Below the pieces are notes generated by a model, which searched no databases, was not told where the DNA came from, and worked only from the letters and a program-made list of their open reading frames with translations. From Pseudomonas sp. JAI120 (GTDB taxonomy: Bacteria > Pseudomonadota > Gammaproteobacteria > Pseudomonadales > Pseudomonadaceae): DNA of 64,000 nucleotides. Where the stretch lies: assembly GCF_014207255.1 (NCBI RefSeq), contig NZ_JACHCZ010000002.1, positions 1,142,059 through 1,206,058 of the forward strand, read 5' to 3'. The translations under genes and the position numbers were made by a program. Each line of letters opens with the position of its first letter. The stretch's first letter is position 1. Positions 17,017 through 24,600 of the stretch are shown piece after piece.

Positions 17017-17694
17017 ATGCATATCGAACCTGGCCTCGTGGAAGCCGGAAAACTCTGGCTGAGCTATGTTACCGCCGCAAGCGTCGGCACCTACACCGTC
17101 AAACTCGTTGCGGACGCCATTGGTGAACGAGGTGCCGTCTCGCTGGTAGTTCGCGCCGCCGCCGCCACGGCGCTGGTGTTTGGCTTCTTTGAACTGCTAC
17201 CCCATCATCCGGTTGGCGTCTCGGAGGTGCATCTCATACTCGGCTCGACGCTGTTCCTGTTGTTCGGTGCAGCACCTGCAGCAGTAGGTCTCGCTTTGGG
17301 GCTGTTAATCCAGGGGCTGTTCTTCGCCCCATTCGACCTGCCGCAGTACGGCATGAACGTCACCACCCTTTTGGTACCGCTGTTAGCAGTTGCTGCCCTG
17401 GCGCGGCGTATCATCGCGCCAAACACGCCCTATGTTGATCTGAGCTATCGCCAGGCACTGGGGCTGTCGACGGCCTTCCAGTCAGGCATCGTCGCCTGGG
17501 TTGCCTTCTGGGCCTTCTACGGGAAGGGCTTCACGGCAGAGAACGCACTGTCAGTCCTGACCTTCGGCAGTGCCTACATGACCGTCGTCATCCTCGAACC
17601 GCTGTTGGACCTGGCCGTGCTGGCCGGAGCGAAGGCAACGCATCACCTGCGCAATAGCAGGCTGGTCGAGCGTCGTCTGTACCAGGCCGCCTGA
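17017..17694 (+). CDS. CbiM-like cobalt uptake permease component
   Basis: A 225-aa membrane protein with about six helices. The N-terminus MHIEPGLV keeps the Met-His-Ile start whose His2 binds metal in CbiM/NikM proteins, and further histidines are at 63, 64 and 72 (HHPVGVSEVHLILGS). No CbiN, CbiQ or CbiO gene follows, so it would act alone or borrow other ECF parts. AAGGAG lies before the ATG. Supply of Co to the hydratase is inference from family and position. Confidence 0.75.
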   Translation: MHIEPGLVEAGKLWLSYVTAASVGTYTVKLVADAIGERGAVSLVVRAAAATALVFGFFELLPHHPVGVSEVHLILGSTLFLLFGAAPAAVGLALGLLIQGLFFAPFDLPQYGMNVTTLLVPLLAVAALARRIIAPNTPYVDLSYRQALGLSTAFQSGIVAWVAFWAFYGKGFTAENALSVLTFGSAYMTVVILEPLLDLAVLAGAKATHHLRNSRLVERRLYQAA

Positions 17695-17758
17695 GTCGAC
17701 AGACGCCAGTCCAGGTCAGACTTTCCCCGGGCATTCGAAGACCGCAATGCTCGGGGCA

Positions 17759-18760
17759 TCAAAGAAGATTCTGGACCGATCCACAACTGTCCGTTCCTGG
17801 TTTGGCTTCACCTTCTACGCTGGCTGCGAGTCCGCGTGGGGAGATCCCGAACCGCTGCTTGAACAACCGGGAGAAATGCGAAGCATCGTTAAAGCCCCAG
17901 CGCAGCGCTACGGCGAGTACGCCAGGATGGCCGGAACTGCAGAGATCGCGAGCGCTGTGCCGCAAGCGCAGCTCCCGAATCAGGCCACTGACAGAAAATG
18001 GCTCCTCCTCGAACAGGCCATAGAGTGTCCGGCGCGAGACTTTGAATCGCGCCGCAAGCAGGTCCGGCCCGAGCCCGGGTTCAGATAAATGATCGGCTAT
18101 ATAAGTTTCGACCGCCTGGCGGAAGGCTGTCCGCACCGGTACCCGGTCCTGCTCCTGCGCCTCCAGCGTGGCGCCCAACGCGATGGCGATGACGCCATTG
18201 AGCGCGGCGCTGAGCCCATGCTGCGCCTGTATGCCGACGCTGGCGTCCATCTGTTCAAGCGAACGGGCGAAGCGAGCCGCGACCAATCCAAGTCCCGCTT
18301 GTCCACTGACGCAGCGCGCTGTCGCCTGGCGCGGTGCCGCGAGCCTGGACACCAGTTGCTCCCTGGGTATACGGAATGACAGCACTCGCCAATCTTCCCT
18401 GAAATCGAGAAAGTAGGGACGCGTGGAGTCCACGACGGAGAAGTCACCGGGCAACACCAGTGTCTCCTGCCCATCCTGACGCACCACGCATGACCCTTCC
18501 AACTGGAAGTTCGCGAAACAGAACTCCACCGGGTTGCGGCGGATTTCATCCCAGCGTCGTTGGACGAACTGCGCACGGGAAAACACGCGGGTCTGCGCGC
18601 TCATGGAGAGGGGCCGGGAGCTCACCTCGCCCGTGAAGTCCGATCCTGCATGCTCTTGCTTGAGGATGGGATTGAGCGAGACGAAGGCTTCGCAGAGGAC
18701 CTCACGCCAGTAGCTGAATCTTTCGCGCTGCACGCACGCTTCGGTAGTCCAGATTTGCAT
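17759..18760 (-). CDS. AraC-family regulator of the nitrile/nitroalkane island
   Basis: A 333-aa protein. Residues ~10-190 form an AraC-binding-like sensor domain (FSYWREVLCEAFVSLNP, later LVLPGDFSVVDSTRPYFLDF); residues ~225-322 hold the double HTH (LAARFKVSRRTLYGLFEEE... VLAVALRWGFNDASHFSRLFKQRFG). The start at 18760 (MQIWTTEACVQ) follows a GAGGGG; an 11-codon longer frame exists. It lies between the permease and the divergent flavoprotein gene and is the only candidate in the island to read its repeat operators. Confidence 0.88.
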   Translation of the reverse strand: MQIWTTEACVQRERFSYWREVLCEAFVSLNPILKQEHAGSDFTGEVSSRPLSMSAQTRVFSRAQFVQRRWDEIRRNPVEFCFANFQLEGSCVVRQDGQETLVLPGDFSVVDSTRPYFLDFREDWRVLSFRIPREQLVSRLAAPRQATARCVSGQAGLGLVAARFARSLEQMDASVGIQAQHGLSAALNGVIAIALGATLEAQEQDRVPVRTAFRQAVETYIADHLSEPGLGPDLLAARFKVSRRTLYGLFEEEPFSVSGLIRELRLRHSARDLCSSGHPGVLAVALRWGFNDASHFSRLFKQRFGISPRGLAASVEGEAKPGTDSCGSVQNLL

Positions 18761-18878
18761 CCTGCGGTCACCCCTCAGTGGCGCAAAAGACAATCATCAC
18801 GAGCGCAAGCCAGCAACTAATTTCTGAGCCAATGTCACGGTATGGCAGGCCGCTCAGACGTGTCATGTGTTCCTCCTG

Positions 18879-18908
18879 TTGCACAGATCGTCAACTGGTC
18901 TTGCACGC
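18879..18908 (+). promoter_or_regulatory. 30-nt repeat, copy 1 (AraC-side)
   Basis: The core ATCGTCAACTGG-TC-TTGCACGC at 18887-18908, preceded by TTGCACAG, recurs in the same orientation at 19160-19189; the copies agree at 26 of 30 positions. TTGCAC half-sites within it are 22 bases apart. It lies about 120 bases upstream of the araC-type ATG. Confidence 0.55.
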
Positions 18909-19159
18909 AAAGGCAAGTCGCCGGTTGATGGGCTGCAGGCACCCTGGCACGGCATTTTCGTTTGCTCCTGCGCTGTGCACGGCGGGAATGCGAATGTGTC
19001 ATGTCGGTGCAGTTTTTCGCCGGATAATCAGGCGCACGACTGACCCCATGTGACCTGCGGCAGAAAGACGCAAAGTCCGCGCCAGAACCAAGGGGGCATT
19101 CACCCGCTACAGGCTCTTTCTGCAGAAGGCACAACCTCAGTCGGGAAAGCCCTGCGCCC

Positions 19160-19189
19160 TTGCGCAAATCGTCAACTGGGGTTGCACGC
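19160..19189 (+). promoter_or_regulatory. 30-nt repeat, copy 2 (flavoprotein-side)
   Basis: Second copy of the element seen at 18879, with TTGCGCAA then ATCGTCAACTGG-GG-TTGCACGC. It ends 78 bases before the flavoprotein ATG, a usual activator position. Confidence 0.55.
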
Positions 19190-19267
19190 TCCAGCGAGAC
19201 CGAGGCAGTCCGGCTGCCTACGATGGGTTGTCCGTTACCTAACCCACCGCAAGAAAGGTCGCTTCCC

Positions 19268-20515
19268 ATGGCTATCGATTTCCAGCTCACCGAATCACAG
19301 AAGGCTTTACAGGCAAGCGCGCGAACCTTCGCCGCCGAAGTCCTCAGCAAGGTCGCCTCCACCATCGCCCCAATCGCGCGACCGGAAGACCGGTTCTACG
19401 CCACGCGGCCGTTCTACGATGCAATGGTCGACGCCGGCTTCATCAAGGCGTTGCTGCCAGCCTCGTTCGGCGGCAGCGCCCTGACCACGCTGGATTTTGC
19501 CTTGGCTGCCGAAGAACTCGCCGCCGCCGACGTCAACTTGCCTTCGGCCTTACTGGGCACCGGCCTGGGTTTGCACGCGGTGCTGCACCACGGCACCGAG
19601 GAGCAGAAACGCCGCTTCCTGCCGGACTTCGTCGAAGATGGCTCGCGCCTGGCCGCCCTGGCCTTCACTGAGGTCACCGGAGGCGCGAACTACGACAGCC
19701 CTGACCCCTCCGCCGGCGTACAGACATTCGCCCGCCTCGAAGGCGACGAATGGGTCATCAACGGCGCAAAGCACTACACCACCAACGGTACCGGTTGGGA
19801 CGGCAAGGGCGCGCACCTGTACAGCGTCATATGCCGCACCGATGCGGCCCTGCCGCCACAGCAATCGCTGGCAGTCATCATGGTGCCCGGTAGCGCTCAG
19901 GGCATCGAGATCGCGGGTTTTCTCGATACCGTCGGCCATCGCGCGACGATCTCGCCGCGCATCCATTTCAACAATGTGCGCGTGCCGGCGGCCAATATTG
20001 TCGGCAAGCCGGGCGATGGCATTGCCATGGTGGAAGATGCCTTCTCCTGGACTGCGGCTCTTATCGGCGCGGCCTGCGTAGGTGTGATGCGCGCGGCCTT
20101 CGACGTCGCCTTGAAGTTTGCCCGCACCGACAAGCGCTCCGGCACGGTGCCTGTGATTGAGCACCAGAACGTTGGCTTCATGCTGGCCGACATCAAGATG
20201 CGCATCGAGGCCGCGCGCTACCTGACCTGGAAAGCCTGTCACCAACTCGATATCACCCAGGGACGCAGCCGCGAACTGGCCATCATCACCAAGGTGCACT
20301 GTTCGGAACTGTGCGTTCAGGCTGTCTACGATGCCATGCGCGTTGTCGGTGTCGATGCCTACACCGACCTCTACCCGTTGGCCGGCCTGATGCAGGACGC
20401 GCTGTGTTTTCCCCTGTACGACGGCGGCAACATGGGGGTCCGCCGCCGGCAACTCCATGCCCTGCTGCGCTCGCCGGCCTACGACGCCATGGCCTGCGCA
20501 GAGGCACGCAGTTGA
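19268..20515 (+). CDS. Nitroalkane oxidase-like flavoprotein (acyl-CoA dehydrogenase superfamily)
   Basis: A 415-aa FAD enzyme with the acyl-CoA dehydrogenase fold. Key points favour nitroalkane oxidase (nitroalkane + O2 to aldehyde/ketone, nitrite and H2O2): the catalytic base position reads PLYD385GGNMGVR392RRQ, with Asp where acyl-CoA dehydrogenases have Glu and Arg seven residues on, the same arrangement as Asp402/Arg409 of the Fusarium enzyme. RFYATRPFY, GWDGKGAHLYSVICR and IEHQNVGFMLADIKMRIEAARYLTWKA also resemble that enzyme as I remember it. Start chosen at MAIDFQLTESQ. Generic annotation would be acyl-CoA dehydrogenase. Confidence 0.78.
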   Translation: MAIDFQLTESQKALQASARTFAAEVLSKVASTIAPIARPEDRFYATRPFYDAMVDAGFIKALLPASFGGSALTTLDFALAAEELAAADVNLPSALLGTGLGLHAVLHHGTEEQKRRFLPDFVEDGSRLAALAFTEVTGGANYDSPDPSAGVQTFARLEGDEWVINGAKHYTTNGTGWDGKGAHLYSVICRTDAALPPQQSLAVIMVPGSAQGIEIAGFLDTVGHRATISPRIHFNNVRVPAANIVGKPGDGIAMVEDAFSWTAALIGAACVGVMRAAFDVALKFARTDKRSGTVPVIEHQNVGFMLADIKMRIEAARYLTWKACHQLDITQGRSRELAIITKVHCSELCVQAVYDAMRVVGVDAYTDLYPLAGLMQDALCFPLYDGGNMGVRRRQLHALLRSPAYDAMACAEARS

Positions 20516-20553
20516 AGCGGCCCCCGTGCCACGAGGCGTAAGCGCCGAGCAGC

Positions 20554-20593
20554 TGTCCTTCCCAGCACAACGAATGACCGCCCCAACAAAGCG
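20554..20593 (+). promoter_or_regulatory. Tandem 21-bp-period operator D before the outer-membrane channel gene
   Basis: TGTCCTTCCCAGCACAACG (20554-20572) and TGACCGCCCCAACAAAGCG (20575-20593), 21 bases apart. The first unit agrees with the second unit of operator B at 16 of 19 positions. A TATCTT -10-like hexamer follows at 20613-20618; the gene starts at 20706. Confidence 0.6.
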
Positions 20594-20705
20594 ACTTGGG
20601 GCGCTCCCCCCCTATCTTTGTCATGCGCACTACCGCGTTGTCCTGTGTCGCCGCATTTCGCCGACCGATCAATGACAGATGACTACTCGAGAGAGGACTT
20701 CCGTA

Positions 20706-21656
20706 ATGACCCAAGCATTCTCCAGCGTCGCCCGCAGGACCGGCCACGTGTCAAAGGCCGGTACCCACTCGCCCCTGAGCTGCATGAACAAGGTATTGGC
20801 CTTGGCCTGTCTACCGATGGTCACGATGGTACCGATGACCGCCCGGGCCATCGATGTGGACATCGGTGATTTCGTCCCGGCGCCGGAGGGTACGACAGCG
20901 GGGTTGCTGTACCTGCAGCATGCCAAGCGCGACAAACTCTATGCTCAGGGACGGCAGACGGCGCGGGATCCTCGGCTGGTCTCGGATGTCGGTATCGGGA
21001 GGCTGGTGCACTACACCACGATTGGCGGGCTGACGGTAGGCCCCCAGATCCTGGTACCGTTTGGCCGGCTGGATGCCGGGCGCGACACGAGTGCACTGGG
21101 CAAGACCAGCGGGGTAGGTGACGTCATCCTGGCCGCACCAGTCTGGTTGATCAACGACTCAGCGTCTCGCACCTATCTAGCCATAGCGCCCTATCTTTAC
21201 CTTCCAACGGGTAGCTATAGCCACGACCGCCCGCTCAATCTGGGTGAAAACCGCTGGAAGTTTGATTTACAGGTAGGTTTCGTCAAAGGGCTGACCGACA
21301 ATTGGTATGTCGATTTGACCGGCGACGTCATGTTCCACGGCAAGAACGACAACTATGGCGCTGCCGGCGACACGCTCAAGCAGAAACAGCTCTACCAGGG
21401 GCAGGGATATTTGCGTTACCAGTTCACGCCCGGAGCCAACGCTTTCGTCGGCCTGTCGCAGACCTGGGGCGGTGAGACCCGGGTCAATGGCGTTGACAGC
21501 AACGACGAAGCCCGGCAACGAAAAATCAGCGTGGGTGGCAGTTACTTCATCCGCCCGAAGACGCAACTGCTAGTAGCCCTTGGGCGCGACCTTGAGGTGG
21601 AAAATGGCTTCAAGGAAAGCGCCCGCATCAACGTTCGACTGTTGCAGGTGTTCTGA
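20706..21656 (+). CDS. Outer-membrane channel, phenol-degradation MetA-pathway family
   Basis: A 316-aa protein with a signal region (about residues 20-48, MNKVLALACLPMVTMVPMTARA) and then beta-strand-rich sequence ending in the aromatic ...RLLQVF typical of outer-membrane proteins. Segments such as VGDVILAAPVWLINDSASRTYLAIAPYLYLPTGSY match the PF13557-type putative channels found with aromatic-catabolic genes. GAGAGGA lies upstream of this ATG. Uptake of the hydrophobic nitrile or nitroalkane substrate is inference from the shared operator. Confidence 0.78.
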   Translation: MTQAFSSVARRTGHVSKAGTHSPLSCMNKVLALACLPMVTMVPMTARAIDVDIGDFVPAPEGTTAGLLYLQHAKRDKLYAQGRQTARDPRLVSDVGIGRLVHYTTIGGLTVGPQILVPFGRLDAGRDTSALGKTSGVGDVILAAPVWLINDSASRTYLAIAPYLYLPTGSYSHDRPLNLGENRWKFDLQVGFVKGLTDNWYVDLTGDVMFHGKNDNYGAAGDTLKQKQLYQGQGYLRYQFTPGANAFVGLSQTWGGETRVNGVDSNDEARQRKISVGGSYFIRPKTQLLVALGRDLEVENGFKESARINVRLLQVF

Positions 21657-22053
21657 GTAGGAAGACAACATGTTTGTCTAGCCCCGAGCCAACAATCGAT
21701 CGAGCAGACATTGAGCACCGAGCTGCCGCGCACCACTGTCGGCATGCACCGGTGCACTGTCTCATCTTCGCGCCACCGACTCGACGGTCACTCACTGGAA
21801 AAATCAAGCCGATTGCGCTCTTAAAGGAGTTCGCATCAGCGAAGACGAAGAAGAACGCCTGGCGTTAAAACATATCCGGGCATGGGGTAGCCAGGCGTAA
21901 TCGAACAGCATTTGCCCTCAATTGACGCGTAACCCAGTACTGATAACGGCTTACCGAAAGGTAGACCGTTTTTTTATGCCTTGAAGAAAGTGCCTGGGGC
22001 ATACTCGCAGCGCCCCTCCTGGATACAGAACTTAGCCAATAGGACGTCCCTTC
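21657..22053. other. Intergenic stretch with an orphan 3' coding remnant
   Basis: 397 bases. An open frame from 21715 to the TAA at 21898-21900 has no usable start and ends ISEDEEERLALKHIRAWGSQA, which looks like the C-terminus of a lost protein I do not recognise. A terminator follows at 21945. Confidence 0.3.
21945..21975 (+). terminator. Rho-independent terminator closing the island
   Basis: AACGGCTTACC (21945-21955), loop GAAA, GGTAGACCGTT (21960-21970) with one internal mismatch and one wobble, then seven T. It would stop transcripts coming from the channel gene. Confidence 0.75.
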
Positions 22054-22887
22054 ATGAGCCTTGATGTGTTCGCAATCATCATGCTGGGCGCTGCGTTGCA
22101 CGCCACTTGGAATGCCGTGGTCAAGGGCGGTGACAACAAGCTGCTGACCACCTGCATGATCGCGTCGATCGCATCACTGATCGCATCGGCGGTCATTCCG
22201 TTTCTGGAACTGCCATCCAAGGAAAGTTGGCCCTTCATCGGCGCGTCGGTGATTTTGCAGGTGGTGTATTTCGTGCTGGTCGCCTCGACTTACCGCATTG
22301 CCGACATGAGCCAGACCTACCCGATCATGCGCGGCACCGCGCCGTTGCTGGTGGCGACAGCGAGCGTAGGGCTGTTGTCCGAATCCTTGTCCTCCTTCGC
22401 CTGGCTTGGCATTGCCATCATCTGCATCGGCATTTTGAGCATGGCTGCAACCCCCGGCATCGGTCAGCGAAAAGGGCTGCTCCTGGCGCTGGTCAACGCG
22501 GCAGTCATTGCCGGCTACACCCTTATCGACGGTGTGGGTGTGCGCAAATCCGGCGCGCCTGCGGCCTATACGCTGTGGATATTCCTGCTCACCGGCATCG
22601 CGCTTGCCCTATGGGCATGTGCCGTCAGGCGGCGGGAGTTCTGGCGCTATCTGGCGCGCCACTGGCGTCCTGGCGTTATCGGCGGCTTCGGCACCGTCGT
22701 GTCCTACGGCCTGGCGCTTTGGGCAATGACGGCGGCACCGATCGCCACAGTTTCGGCGCTCAGGGAAACGTCGATTCTGTTTGGCGTGGTGATCTCGGCA
22801 CTGGTGCTCAAAGAACAGCTGACCCGCCGCCGGATCATGGCCGCGTGCATCATTGCCGGCGGGGCGATGGTGTTGCGACTGGGCTGA
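22054..22887 (+). CDS. EamA/DMT-family exporter
   Basis: A 277-aa, ten-helix drug/metabolite transporter made of two EamA halves (first half to about residue 135, second from about 145). The opening LDVFAIIMLGAALHATWNAVVKGGDNK is typical of EamA proteins. It lies between the island terminator and the fec-type genes. Substrate unknown. Confidence 0.86.
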   Translation: MSLDVFAIIMLGAALHATWNAVVKGGDNKLLTTCMIASIASLIASAVIPFLELPSKESWPFIGASVILQVVYFVLVASTYRIADMSQTYPIMRGTAPLLVATASVGLLSESLSSFAWLGIAIICIGILSMAATPGIGQRKGLLLALVNAAVIAGYTLIDGVGVRKSGAPAAYTLWIFLLTGIALALWACAVRRREFWRYLARHWRPGVIGGFGTVVSYGLALWAMTAAPIATVSALRETSILFGVVISALVLKEQLTRRRIMAACIIAGGAMVLRLG

Positions 22888-22955
22888 CGCGCCGGTCAAA
22901 CCCATGACATGCCCGGCAGGGCTGCACTCCAAACAAATCCCCCGCCACCCTATCA

Positions 22956-22974
22956 AATGAGACCACCTCTCATT
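22956..22974. promoter_or_regulatory. Fur box upstream of the FecI-type sigma gene
   Basis: AATGAGACCACCTCTCATT is a 19-bp palindrome with perfect 7-base arms, matching Pseudomonas Fur boxes of form AATGAGAATNATTCTCATT. It lies 46 bases before the sigma factor ATG, so the system is probably iron-repressed. Confidence 0.8.
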
Positions 22975-23019
22975 AATATGCCTGCTATTCGCGCAACGCC
23001 GCATCAGGGTATCGGGGCC

Positions 23020-23547
23020 ATGGAGACAGGGACGCCAGGGGATCAGGAAAAACTCAGCGCCGTTTTTATCGGGCAGCGCAGTGCGTTAATCCGTATGCTG
23101 TCGCGCGTCGTCGGCTGTTCGAGCCAGGCGGAGGACCTGGCCCAGGAAACCTACCTGAAGGTGGCGAAAGCGCTGTACGCCCGCCCTATCGAACACCTGA
23201 AGCCGTTTCTTTATCAAACCGCGCAGTACCTGGCCTTTGATCATCTGCGCAGTGTGCGCAGCAAAAGGCGCTATGAGTGCCATTTGGCCGAAAGCCTGGT
23301 TGTCGAGGTGCCCACCACGGCACCCGGACCGGAGAGCCAGGTCCAGGGCCAACAGCAACTGCTGCAGTTTCAACAGGTGCTCGCTACCTTGCCCAAACGC
23401 CAGCAACAAATCCTGGTATTGCATCGACTGCATGACCTGTCCCAAAGCGAGATCGCCCAACGTCTGCAGGTGTCGTTGAGCACGGTGGAAAAAGATCTGC
23501 GCCAAGCCCTCACTGCCTGCGTCAAGCAAACGACCGACCATGATTGA
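23020..23547 (+). CDS. FecI-family ECF sigma factor
   Basis: A 175-aa ECF sigma factor with region 2 (SSQAEDLAQETYLKVAKAL... QYLAFDHLRSVRSKRRYE) and region 4 (QIAQRLQVSLSTVEKDLRQAL). The start at 23020 (METGTPGDQEK) follows ATCGGGG; a frame 111 bases longer would run through the Fur box. It overlaps the anti-sigma gene by eight bases, the standard fecI-fecR layout, and should transcribe the receptor gene downstream. Confidence 0.92.
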   Translation: METGTPGDQEKLSAVFIGQRSALIRMLSRVVGCSSQAEDLAQETYLKVAKALYARPIEHLKPFLYQTAQYLAFDHLRSVRSKRRYECHLAESLVVEVPTTAPGPESQVQGQQQLLQFQQVLATLPKRQQQILVLHRLHDLSQSEIAQRLQVSLSTVEKDLRQALTACVKQTTDHD

Positions 23548-24496
23548 TCGTGCCGATATCCCCGATGCCATACGTAAGCAGGCGACCGACTGGTTCGCCC
23601 AGCGCGATGAGACGGTGCGCAACCCCATCACCCGCCAGCGCTTTGAGCGGTGGCGCGATGCGGATCCCCGGCACGCCACGGCGTATGCGGAACTGACCGC
23701 GATGTGGGAAAGCCGTGCCTTCGAGCAAGCCTTGAAAAACCTCGCCGGCGACCTGGAGTTGCCCCCTGCCCCGCAAGCCGCCACGCACCGCAAGACACGC
23801 TTCGTGGCTGCCGCCGCTGCCGTGTTGATCACGCTGGGCATCGGCTGGATGACCGATGTGCCGATGCGCCTGCAGGCTGACCACATGACCGACATTGCGC
23901 AGTTGGAACGCTTTGACTTGGAGGACGGCTCGCACATCGTGCTGGGCAGCCACAGCGCCATCAGCATCGCTTTCGACGGTGCCCATCGCCGCATCAAGCT
24001 GCTGCGCGGTGAACTCTATGTCGAAGCCGCCCATGACTCAGACCGCCCCCTTAGCATCGAAACCACCGAGGCCCGCGTCACCGTAGTCGGCACGCAATTC
24101 AGCGTCAGCCAGCGCGACGCGGGCGTCACCGTCGCCGTGCGCCAAGGCCAGGTACGCTTCGCCAACCGCAAGGGCGAACAGAGCCTGTTGCAGGCGGGCA
24201 ACTGGCAACAGTTGCTGGGTGGGCATCTGCAACCGCTGTCCCTGGACGGTGGTGAACGACAGATGGCCTGGATCAACGGACGGCTGTCGTTCCAGAACGC
24301 GCCGCTGGCGCAGGTGTTGGCAGAAATCCGCCGCTATTACCCCGCACCGATCCTGTTATTGAACGATACCGCCGCCGGGGAGCGGGTCAGCGGCAATTAC
24401 CAGTTGGATGATCCCCAGGCGATCGTGCAGGCGTTGGGTAAAGTCACTTCAACCCGGGTCCAGCGCCTGCCTGGCGGCATCCTGGTAATTCGCTGA
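23540..24496 (+). CDS. FecR-family anti-sigma regulator
   Basis: A 318-aa inner-membrane signal transducer. The N-terminal cytoplasmic DUF4880-like part (IRKQATDWFAQRDETVRNP... RFERWRDADPRHATAYAEL) binds the sigma factor; one membrane helix is near residues 92-108 (FVAAAAAVLITLGIGWM); the periplasmic FecR domain (LEDGSHIVLGSHSAISI, LRGELYVEAAHDS) follows and should meet the receptor plug domain. Confidence 0.92.
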   Translation: MIDRADIPDAIRKQATDWFAQRDETVRNPITRQRFERWRDADPRHATAYAELTAMWESRAFEQALKNLAGDLELPPAPQAATHRKTRFVAAAAAVLITLGIGWMTDVPMRLQADHMTDIAQLERFDLEDGSHIVLGSHSAISIAFDGAHRRIKLLRGELYVEAAHDSDRPLSIETTEARVTVVGTQFSVSQRDAGVTVAVRQGQVRFANRKGEQSLLQAGNWQQLLGGHLQPLSLDGGERQMAWINGRLSFQNAPLAQVLAEIRRYYPAPILLLNDTAAGERVSGNYQLDDPQAIVQALGKVTSTRVQRLPGGILVIR

Positions 24497-24600
24497 CACA
24501 GCCCACCTGACACCGTCGAAAAAAGTTTTACGGCTTTCGAAGCTTCAACCCGTCAAGAACTTTGCCTTTGCAAATCATTCCTATTTCTAACGGGGCTCAC

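Noticed and set aside
18948..18975. A sigma-54-like TGGCAC...TTTGCT before the flavoprotein gene
   Set aside because: The GG to GC spacing is not 10, which sigma-54 promoters require.
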